Shown: positions 34,243 through 43,726, counted from the stretch's first letter. The stretch is DNA of 64,000 nt from JABDMH01 sp965223105 (GCA_965223105.1 OZ244987.1:1736001-1800000), one strand, 5' to 3'. The notes: generated by a model not told the origin, from the sequence alone. Made by a program: numbers and translations.

Positions 34243-36042
34243 ATGAATCACATCCGAAATTTCTGTGTCATCGCGCATATTGATCATGGGAAAAGCACCT
34301 TATCTGATCGGTTACTTGAATACACAAATGCAGTATCGGAAAGGGCAATGCAGGATCAAGCTTTGGACGACATGGATTTGGAGCGTGAGCGCGGTATTAC
34401 GATAAAAAGTCATGCGATTCAATTGGAATATCTTCATACAGATGAGCAGACATATACCTTTAATTTGATTGACACCCCTGGTCATGTTGACTTCTCTTAT
34501 GAAGTGTCACGATCTATTGCTGCTTGCGAAGGCGCATTATTGTTGATCGATGCCACTCAAGGAATACAAGCTCAGACAATTTCTAACCTTTACCTAGCTA
34601 TTGAACACGATCTTGAGATCATTCCGATACTCAATAAGATTGACATGGAAAGTGCCATGGTCGATGAAGTTGCGGAGCAGGTAATCGATTTGATTGGTTG
34701 TAATAGGGAAGAAATTATTCTTGCAAGCGGAAAAACCGGTGAGGGTGTTCCGGAAATCCTTAGTGCCATCGTAGACAGAATTCCTGCACCTGATGGAGAT
34801 CCTGCCGCTCCCCTTCAAGCCTTAATATTTGATTCAGTTTACAACCCCTTTCGGGGAGTAATTGTATACTATAAAATCATCAATGGTGAGCTGAGCAAAG
34901 GCGACAAAGTCCGATTTGTCAATACAGGGAAGGAGTATGAAGCTGATGAGGTTGGGATATTGCAGCTCAAGCAAATTCCCAAGAAAAAACTGTCTACCGG
35001 CCAAGTAGGATATATCATTACCGGGATAAAAGTTTCTAAGGAAATTAAGGTCGGTGACACAATTACCCATGTGGACAATCCCTGCACTGAAGCTATCCAA
35101 GGTTTTGAAGATGTAAAACCCATGGTGTTTGCTGGCATATTTCCAATTGAGAATGAGGATTTCGAGGACTTGAGGGAAAGTTTGGAGAAGCTACAGCTCA
35201 ATGACGCTTCATTGGTGTTTGAGCCTGAATCTTCGGTAGCTCTCGGGTTTGGATTTCGATGCGGATTCTTGGGTATGCTTCATCTTGAAATTGTACAGGA
35301 GCGGCTGTCTCGTGAGTTTGATCAGGAAGTGATCACTACCATCCCTAACGTATCATATATTGCTTACTTAAAGAAAGAGCCCAACGAACCAGTTCAGATC
35401 AATACCCCCAATGATTTGCCGGATCCCACACTTCTGGACCGGATTGAAGAACCATACATAGAGGCACAGATCATAACCAAACCAGAGTACTTCGGTGCAA
35501 TTATGAAACTCTGTATGGACAAGCGAGGTACGATGACTCGGCAGACCTATCTTACACCGGAAAGGGTTGAACTTACCTTCCAACTTCCCCTGGCCGAAAT
35601 TGTCTTCGACTTTTATGACCGGCTCAAATCTATCAGCCGAGGTTATGCAAGTTTTGATTATCTGCCCATTGATTATCGCTCCTCTGATCTTGTTAAGATG
35701 GATATTCGACTTAATGGTGATCCTGTAGATGCATTATCAGCACTGGTGCATCGTGAGAAAGCCGAGTCCTTTGGTCGAAAAATCTGTCAAAAATTGAAGG
35801 AACTTCTTCCCCGGCAGCAATTTGTGATTGCAATACAGGCAGCCATTGGTGCTAAGATCATCGCAAGAGAAACCATTTCAGCCTTACGTAAAGACGTAAC
35901 ATCCAAATGTTACGGGGGAGATATTACCCGTAAGCGCAAACTTCTTGAAAAGCAGAAAAAAGGTAAGAAAAAGATGCGCCAGATTGGTAATGTCGAAGTC
36001 CCGCAAAAGGCCTTTCTTGAGGTACTCAAGCTTAACGATTGA
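34243..36042 (+). CDS. lepA: elongation factor 4
   Basis: The 599-residue translational GTPase begins with AHIDHGKSTLSDRLLE (G1) and has the G2/G3 motifs ERGITIKSHAI and DTPGHVDFSYEVSRS and the G4 motif NKIDM. The C-terminal LepA-specific domain is also present (RQIGNVEVPQKAF near the end). EF4 binds the ribosome and is thought to help with stalled or misassembled complexes. Length and motif order match the family. It is a single gene, convergent with the T9SS protein that ends at 36054. Confidence 0.97.
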   Translation: MNHIRNFCVIAHIDHGKSTLSDRLLEYTNAVSERAMQDQALDDMDLERERGITIKSHAIQLEYLHTDEQTYTFNLIDTPGHVDFSYEVSRSIAACEGALLLIDATQGIQAQTISNLYLAIEHDLEIIPILNKIDMESAMVDEVAEQVIDLIGCNREEIILASGKTGEGVPEILSAIVDRIPAPDGDPAAPLQALIFDSVYNPFRGVIVYYKIINGELSKGDKVRFVNTGKEYEADEVGILQLKQIPKKKLSTGQVGYIITGIKVSKEIKVGDTITHVDNPCTEAIQGFEDVKPMVFAGIFPIENEDFEDLRESLEKLQLNDASLVFEPESSVALGFGFRCGFLGMLHLEIVQERLSREFDQEVITTIPNVSYIAYLKKEPNEPVQINTPNDLPDPTLLDRIEEPYIEAQIITKPEYFGAIMKLCMDKRGTMTRQTYLTPERVELTFQLPLAEIVFDFYDRLKSISRGYASFDYLPIDYRSSDLVKMDIRLNGDPVDALSALVHREKAESFGRKICQKLKELLPRQQFVIAIQAAIGAKIIARETISALRKDVTSKCYGGDITRKRKLLEKQKKGKKKMRQIGNVEVPQKAFLEVLKLND

Positions 36043-36053
36043 TCTCGCCGAGC

Positions 36054-38477
36054 TTACCGTCGATAAATCACAAGACGGCGGGTTGTTTGATTTGAGCCCA
36101 CCGCGATTTGAATCAGGTGCATCCCAGATGGAACATCCGTGGCATCAACGTAGATGCGATCGGCCAATGGGACCCATTTTTCAAATAGTATCTGTCCAGC
36201 CAGACTTAAGATCTTTATCGACACATCCCGAGCGGTGAAATCCAGGCCGGAAAAATCTAAATTAAACTTACCCTGATTGGGATTTGGTCCCAGCTCCAAA
36301 GCATTCAACGAATTGCTCTCTTCAACATTTGTACTGAGATCAACCTGTACCGTAAAATCACCGAGTTGACAGCCTCGAGCATCTGTAAGTAACAGAGAAT
36401 ACAGACCGAACTCCAGATTCTGAGGATCTTGTAAAGTGGAAACGCTTTCATTACCTAGGAGCCATTGATAGCGATAAGGCGGTGTACCTCCCAAAGGAGT
36501 AATGAAGAGATTGCCGCGTCCTTCCACAGCTTTGATACTGTCAACTCGCACCGACAGATTTACCGGTTCTCCGACGAAAACTGTTTTTATAAAAGTACAT
36601 TCGGAGCTATCAGAAACAGTAACTCTGTAGTCACCTGCTGCCAAATTTACTGCAGATGCAGTGGTCTGCCCATCACTCCAGTTGTAGCGATAGTTTCCAC
36701 CGGGAGAATCTAAGGATACTGAAGCTGCTCCGTCATTTGCCCCAGGACAAGTAACATCTCTCACGTTGATGTCGGCAGCAATGCGTCTTTCGACTGTGAT
36801 TTCGATTGAACATTCAACGCGCTGTCCATTTCCACTCATGTAGGTATATGTTTCGGTGGAAGTACCCAATGGAAATTCAGCTCCTGAACCCCGGCCAGCT
36901 AACGAAATGACCGAGCCATTGGAGCAATTGTCCACAATCCTGGGCACAGGATAATTGACTATACCATCACATGCTGTGACCGAGATGTCTTCGGTGCATT
37001 CCCAAAAAGGCTGTAAAGTATCCAGAATGGTGATCTCGGCATCACGACTAGTTATATTCAGGTTGTTGTCAATGACAGTAAATTCGACAAAATTACGTCC
37101 GAGGTCATTGCAAGTAAACACCGATTGTCCAATCTGCATGTCGAGAATTCCACAGTTGTCAAAGCTGTTAGAATCGATTTGCTCAGGAGAGATCTCAATT
37201 TCACCTGATGCCGGCAGATAGAAGGTCAATGGTCCTCTTATACGCGCAATCGGAGGTTCACGGTCATCAATGGTTACCACTTCACCGGCGATTTCAGTAC
37301 AGCCGAGTGCATCAGTAACGGTGACTTCATAGCCTCCCGATGCTAGTCCTCCCACATTGCGAGTGTCTGCTCCATGGCTCCAGGCGAAAGTTATTGGAGC
37401 CACTGCTCCCTCTACCAATAGGTTGATTTGTCCATCCGGATTCTCGTCACATGAAGTTGGCTGAACATTGATAGCCACCTGAAGACCACAATCTGGGACG
37501 ATCAACGCTATAGAATCAGAGATTTGACAACCATTGGCATCAATCACCTGAACAGAGTAGGTCCCCTGGCCAATGTCCTCATTGTTGAAGGTTGTAGCTC
37601 CATTGTTCCAGATGTAGGCGTAGGGAGGAGTCCCTCCACTTACATTGGCGATCACAGAGCCATCTGTTGCCGTTTCGGAGCTGGGTGTATTTTGCAAAAA
37701 AAGAAGCATCAATGTATCTGGCTGTGTCAACGTAAGTGGATTTACAATGTGCCGGTTCTGTAAATTATCAGTCACGGTTACCCGGTAAATACCTGCAGAA
37801 AGACCGGTAAGGTCTTCAGTTGTATCCCCATTGTTCCATGCAAAGAAATGTTGTAATCCGGGGCCTTCAACGCTGATTGATACCGCTCCATCATTAAATC
37901 CTGCACAGGAGATATCACGGACTTCATCAATCGCGACCTGTATTTGCGTGTCGATTTGATTGACTGGGCCATCATAAGCAAGCACAAATTGGTAGAGTTC
38001 GTCGGTGCTGAGCCTGCCTAGCAGGGTGATGGTACCATCGGGGTATACCCCATAGATGGTTGGTGCCAATACAGGCATGAATTCATTGTTGGCTGCGGTG
38101 TCATCGATAATTCCATAAGGAGTGCCCGTAACCCAGTCTCCTGCCGTGGCGGCGGTTATGCCATTCAAGTCATCGATTCCCAGAACTGGATCAGTTTCGA
38201 TAAAGACCACGGTGGCTTCATCCGTACCATCAGGCCCGTAGAGGGTGTAGAAGTCTTGAAGAGCTCCCGTCTGATGGTAGTTCCAGCATTGAGTACACCA
38301 CGCTTCAGAGAAATTGAGAATAACCGTCTTTCCTTGGTTGAGATAACTGTGCAAATGGTGTTGGGTGCCATTGATATCGATCAAATTGAAGTCAGGAGCT
38401 AAGCTACCATTGGGTAACTGGGCCCCCACATTGCTGATCAATGTTAAGGAAAGAAATAAGACCACTAGATACTTCAT
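36054..38477 (-). CDS. thioredoxin-fold, SprB-repeat protein with T9SS sorting domain
   Basis: The 807-residue secreted protein has a signal peptide (residues 1-19). A redoxin-like domain follows (about 22-170) with a CxxC pair in SEAWCTQCWNYH. Then come about five SprB-like repeats, each ending in a Y-x-V-x-V-x-D strand and a cysteine (for example SGGYEVTVTDALGC), with two HYR-like strand domains between them (about 405-570). The C-terminal 80 residues are a type A T9SS sorting domain (GPNPNQGKFNLDF, then TTRRLVIYR). It should be exported to the surface. A thiol-disulfide role is inference from the CxxC. Convergent with lepA. Confidence 0.8.
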   Translation of the reverse strand: MKYLVVLFLSLTLISNVGAQLPNGSLAPDFNLIDINGTQHHLHSYLNQGKTVILNFSEAWCTQCWNYHQTGALQDFYTLYGPDGTDEATVVFIETDPVLGIDDLNGITAATAGDWVTGTPYGIIDDTAANNEFMPVLAPTIYGVYPDGTITLLGRLSTDELYQFVLAYDGPVNQIDTQIQVAIDEVRDISCAGFNDGAVSISVEGPGLQHFFAWNNGDTTEDLTGLSAGIYRVTVTDNLQNRHIVNPLTLTQPDTLMLLFLQNTPSSETATDGSVIANVSGGTPPYAYIWNNGATTFNNEDIGQGTYSVQVIDANGCQISDSIALIVPDCGLQVAINVQPTSCDENPDGQINLLVEGAVAPITFAWSHGADTRNVGGLASGGYEVTVTDALGCTEIAGEVVTIDDREPPIARIRGPLTFYLPASGEIEISPEQIDSNSFDNCGILDMQIGQSVFTCNDLGRNFVEFTVIDNNLNITSRDAEITILDTLQPFWECTEDISVTACDGIVNYPVPRIVDNCSNGSVISLAGRGSGAEFPLGTSTETYTYMSGNGQRVECSIEITVERRIAADINVRDVTCPGANDGAASVSLDSPGGNYRYNWSDGQTTASAVNLAAGDYRVTVSDSSECTFIKTVFVGEPVNLSVRVDSIKAVEGRGNLFITPLGGTPPYRYQWLLGNESVSTLQDPQNLEFGLYSLLLTDARGCQLGDFTVQVDLSTNVEESNSLNALELGPNPNQGKFNLDFSGLDFTARDVSIKILSLAGQILFEKWVPLADRIYVDATDVPSGMHLIQIAVGSNQTTRRLVIYRR

Positions 38478-38745
38478 GATCGGGATGATTGGATAAAGTA
38501 CTATAAATCAATATATTGCGAAATTAGGTGTTGTGCAAGTGCAGGCATAATTTTTCCGGTCGCAGTAGAGACTTTTAGATCATAATATAAAAATAAATAA
38601 TTTATTAGTATTTGAAAATCAGATGTTTCTTTAATTTGGGAATTTAAAGGCTGCTTGTCCTGATCCAGTCTTATGCATGTCCGTTGAATAAAGGGATACA
38701 TGTTTGAGGGAGAAGGGAGACCAGAGACGGCAAGAGCAATCCCTA
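38478..38745. other. intergenic region upstream of the tRNA promoter, no gene seen
   Basis: This AT-rich stretch follows the 5' end of the T9SS/SprB gene (minus strand) and precedes the tRNA-Arg promoter. I saw no coding frame with sensible composition. It should contain the promoter of the T9SS gene, which I could not place. Confidence 0.5.
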
Positions 38746-38777
38746 TTTGCTGTATATATCAAATAAACGTACCTTTG
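38746..38777 (+). promoter_or_regulatory. Bacteroidota-type promoter for tRNA-Arg and the L28 gene group
   Basis: TTTG (38746-38749) and TACCTTTG (38770-38777) are separated by 20 bp, matching the Bacteroidota -33 TTTG / -7 TAnnTTTG pattern with its usual spacing. The -7 ends 18 bp before the tRNA. The same transcript may read on into rpmB, 57 bp after the tRNA. Confidence 0.65.
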
Positions 38778-38795
38778 CGTGCGGTTTTTGAAATT

Positions 38796-38869
38796 GGCTT
38801 CGTAGCTTAACTGGATAGAGCACCTGACTACGGATCAGGAGGTTGCAGGTTCGAATCCTGCCGAGGTCA
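38796..38869 (+). tRNA. tRNA-Arg (anticodon ACG)
   Basis: A complete cloverleaf can be drawn. The acceptor stem GGCTTCG/CGAGGTC has two G-U pairs. The D-stem GCTT pairs with GAGC. The anticodon stem CCTGA/TCAGG holds loop CTACGGA with anticodon ACG. The T-arm is GCAGG-TTCGAAT-CCTGC. The discriminator is A at 38869. The CCA end is not encoded (the next bases are CGA), so it must be added after transcription. The ACG anticodon reads CGN codons and is normally edited to ICG by TadA. Confidence 0.96.
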
Positions 38870-38926
38870 CGAATTTTTAATGTCAAGCCAGGAGCTTGAT
38901 TCGTTTCATTGTAAAATTTAAGCACC

Positions 38927-39178
38927 ATGTCTAGAGTTTGTCAGGTTTCAGGAAAGAAATCGATTACAGGTAATAACGTATCTCATTCTAATCGCAGAAC
39001 CAAACGGACTTTCTCACCGAATTTGCAGAAGAAGAGGTTTTATATTCCCGAAACTGGTCAATGGGTAACCCTTAAGCTCAGTGCCAAAGCGATTCGCAAC
39101 ATTAATCGCCTTGGTATATATGCTTATTTAAGAAAACAAGAGCGAAAAGGTTTTGACACTGGAGTCAAACTTGGATAA
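38927..39178 (+). CDS. rpmB: 50S ribosomal protein L28
   Basis: The 83-residue basic protein begins SRVCQVSGKKSITGNNVSHS, the L28 signature, and continues with NRRTKRTFSPNL and TLKLSAKAIRNI. It binds the large ribosomal subunit. It opens the conserved rpmB-rpmG-DUF4295 trio, probably transcribed from the promoter upstream of tRNA-Arg. A short hairpin (CAAGC/GCTTG) lies in the leader between the tRNA and the ATG. Confidence 0.96.
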   Translation: MSRVCQVSGKKSITGNNVSHSNRRTKRTFSPNLQKKRFYIPETGQWVTLKLSAKAIRNINRLGIYAYLRKQERKGFDTGVKLG

Positions 39179-39206
39179 CAAGAATTAATCAGCAAAAGAA
39201 AATGTC

Positions 39207-39395
39207 ATGGCAAAGAAGGCAAAAGGCAATCGAATCCAGATCATCTTAGAATGTACTGAGCATAAACAAAGTGGGATGCCTGGAACATCTCGTTATGTGA
39301 CACAAAAAAATCGCAAGAATACTCCTGATCGCATGGAGCTCAAGAAGTACAATCCCATTTTGAAAAAATACACCGTTCACAAAGAAATTAAATAA
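39207..39395 (+). CDS. rpmG: 50S ribosomal protein L33
   Basis: The 62-residue basic protein shows ILECTEHKQSG and SRYVTQKNRKNTPDRMELKK, characteristic of L33. Only one cysteine remains (ILECTEH), so this is the zinc-free type of L33. It starts 28 bp after rpmB and ends two bases before the DUF4295 start codon. It is part of the large ribosomal subunit near the E site. Confidence 0.95.
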   Translation: MAKKAKGNRIQIILECTEHKQSGMPGTSRYVTQKNRKNTPDRMELKKYNPILKKYTVHKEIK

Positions 39396-39397
39396 TA

Positions 39398-39571
39398 ATG
39401 GCAAAAGTTAGTAAGAACGCTCGCGTCAGTCAACGTGCAGCTAATACCGGTACGGGCAAAGATTTTGTTAAGGTGATCAAGCCGATCAAAGACCCAAAAA
39501 CAGGCAAATATTTGTACAAGGAAATGATGATCCACAAGGATGAGGCCAAAGCATTCTTTGAGAAAAAATAA
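39398..39571 (+). CDS. DUF4295 small basic protein
   Basis: The 57-residue product starts MAKVSKNARVSQRAANTG and ends EAKAFFEKK. It is below many gene-finder length limits. The start lies two bases after the rpmG stop. This position and sequence match the DUF4295 family, a small protein conserved in Bacteroidota beside L33 and ftsY, possibly a ribosome-associated protein. Its function is not established; ribosomal association is inference from the neighbours and basic composition. Confidence 0.85.
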   Translation: MAKVSKNARVSQRAANTGTGKDFVKVIKPIKDPKTGKYLYKEMMIHKDEAKAFFEKK

Positions 39572-39640
39572 TATATTTTTTTCCTTTGGTCGATTTTCTA
39601 TGCTTAGGCAGATTTAATCCATCCAGTTCAGAAATGGGAT

Positions 39641-40615
39641 ATGGGTTTCTTTGACAAATTCTTCAACAAAAAGCGTGAAGAAGATCTGGATAAAGGTCTT
39701 GAAAAGACCAAGTCCAATATCTTCAGTAAGATTACTCGGGCAGTTGCCGGAAAATCCAAAATTGATGAAGAGGTTTTGGATGATCTGGAGCAGATCTTGA
39801 TTGGTGCAGATGTCGGGTTGGAAACAACCATTAAGATCATTGAAAGAATCGAGGAGCGAGTTGCACGCGACAAATATGTCACCACCGATGAGCTCAATTC
39901 AATTCTCAAAGATGAAATTGTCAATTTACTGGCAGAAAATAATACTGAAGATTTAGAAGATTTCACCTTTCCATCAGAATCGTTGCCTCATGTTGTTTTG
40001 GTTGTGGGTGTGAATGGGGTAGGAAAGACCACAACGATTGGTAAGATAGCTCATCAATATAAAGAGAGGGGATGGAAAGTGGTGCTGGGTGCTGGCGATA
40101 CTTTTCGGGCTGCAGCAGTGGAACAATTAAAGATTTGGTCTGAACGAGTGGGGTGTGATTTTTATACTAAAGGAATGAAGGCAGACCCTGCTGCGGTGGC
40201 ATATGAAACTGTACAGCACGCCATCAATCACAAGCTGGATGTGGCCATTATTGATACGGCTGGTCGATTACATACCAAGCTACATTTGATGAAGGAACTG
40301 ACCAAAATTCGCAAGTCTATAGGTAAAAAATTACCTGGTGCACCCCATGAGGTGTTGCTGGTGTTGGATGCAACTACAGGACAAAACGCTTTTGAGCAGT
40401 GCCGTAAATTCTCCGAGGCAACCCAAGTGACCTCACTAGCATTGACTAAATTGGATGGAACGGCAAAAGGAGGTGTGGCCATCGGTATTTCTGATCAATT
40501 CAAAATTCCCATAAAATACATCGGTGTTGGTGAGGGCATAGAAATGCTTCAAGTTTTTAATAAGAAGGCATTTGTTGATTCTCTGTTTAAAGGCGCCGCA
40601 ACGGTAGTAAAATAA
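39641..40615 (+). CDS. ftsY: signal recognition particle receptor
   Basis: The 324-residue SRP GTPase has a short N-terminal region (no long acidic A domain), an N domain (about 20-100) and a GTPase domain. The motifs are GVNGVGKTTTIGK (G1), DTFRAAAVEQL, DTAGRLHT (G3), TKLDGTAKGG (G4) and GVGEGIEML at the end. With Ffh it docks ribosomes translating membrane proteins to the translocon. It follows the L33-DUF4295 genes after 69 bp. The short N-terminus is usual in this phylum. Confidence 0.96.
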   Translation: MGFFDKFFNKKREEDLDKGLEKTKSNIFSKITRAVAGKSKIDEEVLDDLEQILIGADVGLETTIKIIERIEERVARDKYVTTDELNSILKDEIVNLLAENNTEDLEDFTFPSESLPHVVLVVGVNGVGKTTTIGKIAHQYKERGWKVVLGAGDTFRAAAVEQLKIWSERVGCDFYTKGMKADPAAVAYETVQHAINHKLDVAIIDTAGRLHTKLHLMKELTKIRKSIGKKLPGAPHEVLLVLDATTGQNAFEQCRKFSEATQVTSLALTKLDGTAKGGVAIGISDQFKIPIKYIGVGEGIEMLQVFNKKAFVDSLFKGAATVVK

Positions 40616-40644
40616 ACTAAGGGGATTAATTCCAAAGAGGATCC

Positions 40645-40700
40645 AGCCAGTTTTCACATTTTTTTTGACAAATCTAGAGGACAAACATGTCAAACTGGCT
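40645..40700. other. nested inverted repeats downstream of ftsY
   Basis: AGCCAG (40645-40650) pairs with CTGGCT (40695-40700), and TTTGACA (40664-40670) with TGTCAAA (40688-40694). The two 3' arms adjoin exactly, so one hairpin with a 13-base one-sided bulge and a 17-base loop can form. AGCCAGTTT/AAACTGGCT gives a nine-base-pair alternative. The structure starts 30 bp after the ftsY stop. No U-run follows on the plus strand, so a standard terminator is unlikely. The rest of the 310-bp gap to 40925 holds no gene I can see. Confidence 0.45.
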
Positions 40701-40925
40701 CGCTGATATCACATTCGGCAATGGGCATTTTGTCAGGTGAATTCTGATACTATTGCTTCTAAGAAATTTGTAGACTCCATTCCATGGTTGAGCCTTATGT
40801 AGCCATACTCCTGTAGCTACCTTACAGACTATTTGCAAGGCGGAATATTATTTCAGTGGAGTATCAGGCCACGTTTTATTCGTACCCGGGATCTTAGGTG
40901 ATGAATCCCAATAAAGTTTAGAATC

Positions 40926-43703
40926 ATGGATAGGTTAGGATTGAAATGGGGAATCTTGTTGCTGCTACATTGTCTTACCACTACGTTAAGTGCTGAGTGC
41001 AAGATCGATTCATTGGTTTATGAAATGAGTGATTGCCTGGAGAGTGAGTTTTTTATATTTCTGAATTTTCAACATGATTCCACCACTGGTGAGGGGTTTA
41101 TTGTAGCTGGGAATGGGAAGGAGTATGGTTCCTATGCTTACGAGGACCTGCCCGTTAAGATTGGACCCTTGACGGCAGACGGAGAGACCAATTATGAGTT
41201 TGTGGTGACAGATAAAGGCAATCCACAATGCACTGATTTTATCGAGGTGGGTTCAATCTCCTGCGGCTCCGATGAATGCGCGGTGGAGAATTTGGCTGCA
41301 GAGGTCAGTAAATGCCATGGTGAGGGGATATATGATGTGATCGTTGACTTTAATCCCGTGGGATTTGAGTCATTTGACATTTACATCGACGGTGAGTTTG
41401 CCGGGTTTTTTCATCAGGAAAATCTTCCTGTGACCATAGGAGAAGTGAAAGTTACTGATAAGGATCTGCAATCTATAGAAGTATGTGCAAATGATCGTGA
41501 AGATTGTTGTGCCAGCAAATCCTTCCCAACTCCCATCTGTGAAGATACGGTGTGTGGGATGAAAGAGGTGGTAGTCAAACCAGTCGAATGTGATTCTGGG
41601 GGTTATTACGTCAAGATAGATTTTTTCCCCAGCGGTTCACATGCCGATTCATTTTTAGTGATCCGTGGAAATGGCATCTCCTTGGGTACCTTTGCCTACG
41701 ACGATCTGCCCATCTTCATAGGTCAGTTTACGCATTCAGATTCTGCCTTGTCACTGAAAATTTGTGATTCACAGAACATGGAGTGCTCCTTTACGGAAGA
41801 AGTGGAAGGCATTTGTCATTGTATTTTAGATGAATTTATATTGGATGCCGGCGAATGCTCCGGTGATTCAACACTTCTGGTAGAGATCGATTTTCAGACC
41901 AAGGCCTTTGAAAAATTCTCACTATTTACCGATGAAGTATTTGTCGGTGAATTTCTGGTGGAAGAACTCCCATTACGATTGGATGATTTTCCGTTTACAG
42001 GTAATCATCATCCCCTGATAAAACTTATTTCTGAGACTGAGATGTGTCAAATCGAGAAAATAATCGAAGTACCCATTTGTGGACAGGGAGGATGCATATC
42101 GGATTTAATCATTGAATCCACCGAGTGTGATGAAGATCAATTTTTTCTCGAAATTGACTTCAGTCACCCTGGTTCCCATAGTGATTTTTTTCGAGTCCGT
42201 GGCAATGGGAATGAATATGGAAAATTTGCCTATGCCGAGCTGCCCATAACCATTGGACCATTGAAGGCCGATGGGATCACAGAATATGAGATTGGAATCA
42301 CAGATATTGCATTCGATGATTGTAGGATTGCCCGGGGATTGGGAAGAATTTCTTGTAATAGCTCCTGCCTCTTGAATGAAATAAACCTGGATGTTGGAAA
42401 GTGCACCTCGGATTCTACATACACGGTCGGGATCGATTTTGAGAGTGAAGGACGACAGTTTTCAATTTACGCCAATGAGGTTTTTGTGGGCAGTTATGAA
42501 ATTTCTGAATTGCCATTAATTATAGATGATTTTCCCACCAGCGGTGATGAAGTGGATTTTTTGCAGATCTGTGTGGATGATTCTCTTTGTTGTGACTACG
42601 AAGTTCTTGTACCTGAATGCTTGCATCATGATTGCTTTGTAGATATAGGAACTGAAATCACCGATTGTGACTCTAGCAATCAGTTTTATTTCTGGCTAGA
42701 TTTTAACCATGTTGGTATGCACTCTAGCTCCTTCTATGTAAAGGGTAATGGCCAGGAACTTCGTTATCAGTACCGAGATCTGCCGGTGAAAGTCGGACCC
42801 TTTCCAGGAGGGGAAGAATTCTATCGATTTAAGGTGGTCGATGAATTATATGAATCTTGTAATGCCGATTTGGTCATTGGAAGGGTAGTCTGTGATCGGC
42901 AGTGTGATATTTCTATTTTGGATCTAGTCACGGGCGAATGTCTGCAGGGTGATCGATACAATCTTGAGATCAATAAAGTTGAAACAGCCTTTAATGGGTT
43001 AGATTTCTACTTGAATGGCAAGTGGCTTGGATTCTTCACTCCTGACCAACTGCCGACCGTTGTAGAAGTGAACAGGGGTGAGAATGAGACGGATCTTTTC
43101 CGGGTTTGCATCTCAGACAATGAAGAATGCTGCTCCGAAATGGAAATATTACCTCCTCAGTGCCAAGATCAGTGTGAGGTGTCTGATTTGACGGCTGATA
43201 CTACTAGATGTAAGAACGATTCTTTTTACGTCAAACTGGATTTTTCTTATGAAGAAGTTAGCGATGCTTTTTATATAAAGGGAAATGGCGTTGAATATGG
43301 TTTGTTTGGTTATGATCAGCTTCCTCTTCTTATAGGGCCTTTGGCAGCAGATCAAAAAACGGTCTATGAGTTTGCTGTTGTAGACAGCATTTACGAGGAT
43401 TGTCAAATATCCTTGGAGCTAGGACAAGTATCGTGTCCCGAGGAAGCGCAGATTGGTGCGGAGCGCGAATTGATTATCCTGGCGAATGATGAGCGAATTC
43501 ACTTACGTGTACCTGATTTTTTCTCCGATCCAACCCAGGTGGCTATCTTCAATGTGCAAGGACATCACCTCGTTAACAGGGTTATTTCTAGTTCCTCCGA
43601 TCCGGTAATATTGAACTTAACCAACCTGCATCTTGGTATGCATATCTTGCACCTTAGATCAACTGAAGGAAGGACGCACAACGAAAAATTCATTATTCAT
43701 TAG
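40926..43703 (+). CDS. secreted nine-module repeat protein with T9SS sorting domain
   Basis: The 925-residue product has a signal peptide (about 1-23), then nine modules of about 90 residues, each opening with a C-x8-11-C pair. Odd modules (type A) carry an xxGNGxEYGxxAYxxLP core and IGPLxADG. Even modules (type B) carry a Y-x-(D/N)-(G/E)-x-(F/W)-x-G-x-(F/Y) core followed by LP and often a CC or CxxxxCC end. The order is A-B-A-B-A-B-A-B-A, with module 3 somewhat intermediate. The last 80 residues are a T9SS-type sorting domain (VAIFNVQGHHLVNRV then HNEKFIIH). It is cysteine-rich and acidic, consistent with a surface adhesin or structural protein; no enzymatic motif is seen. A strong terminator follows. 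Confidence 0.7.
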   Translation: MDRLGLKWGILLLLHCLTTTLSAECKIDSLVYEMSDCLESEFFIFLNFQHDSTTGEGFIVAGNGKEYGSYAYEDLPVKIGPLTADGETNYEFVVTDKGNPQCTDFIEVGSISCGSDECAVENLAAEVSKCHGEGIYDVIVDFNPVGFESFDIYIDGEFAGFFHQENLPVTIGEVKVTDKDLQSIEVCANDREDCCASKSFPTPICEDTVCGMKEVVVKPVECDSGGYYVKIDFFPSGSHADSFLVIRGNGISLGTFAYDDLPIFIGQFTHSDSALSLKICDSQNMECSFTEEVEGICHCILDEFILDAGECSGDSTLLVEIDFQTKAFEKFSLFTDEVFVGEFLVEELPLRLDDFPFTGNHHPLIKLISETEMCQIEKIIEVPICGQGGCISDLIIESTECDEDQFFLEIDFSHPGSHSDFFRVRGNGNEYGKFAYAELPITIGPLKADGITEYEIGITDIAFDDCRIARGLGRISCNSSCLLNEINLDVGKCTSDSTYTVGIDFESEGRQFSIYANEVFVGSYEISELPLIIDDFPTSGDEVDFLQICVDDSLCCDYEVLVPECLHHDCFVDIGTEITDCDSSNQFYFWLDFNHVGMHSSSFYVKGNGQELRYQYRDLPVKVGPFPGGEEFYRFKVVDELYESCNADLVIGRVVCDRQCDISILDLVTGECLQGDRYNLEINKVETAFNGLDFYLNGKWLGFFTPDQLPTVVEVNRGENETDLFRVCISDNEECCSEMEILPPQCQDQCEVSDLTADTTRCKNDSFYVKLDFSYEEVSDAFYIKGNGVEYGLFGYDQLPLLIGPLAADQKTVYEFAVVDSIYEDCQISLELGQVSCPEEAQIGAERELIILANDERIHLRVPDFFSDPTQVAIFNVQGHHLVNRVISSSSDPVILNLTNLHLGMHILHLRSTEGRTHNEKFIIH

Positions 43704-43726
43704 TAAAGCCTCATTATCTACTTTCT

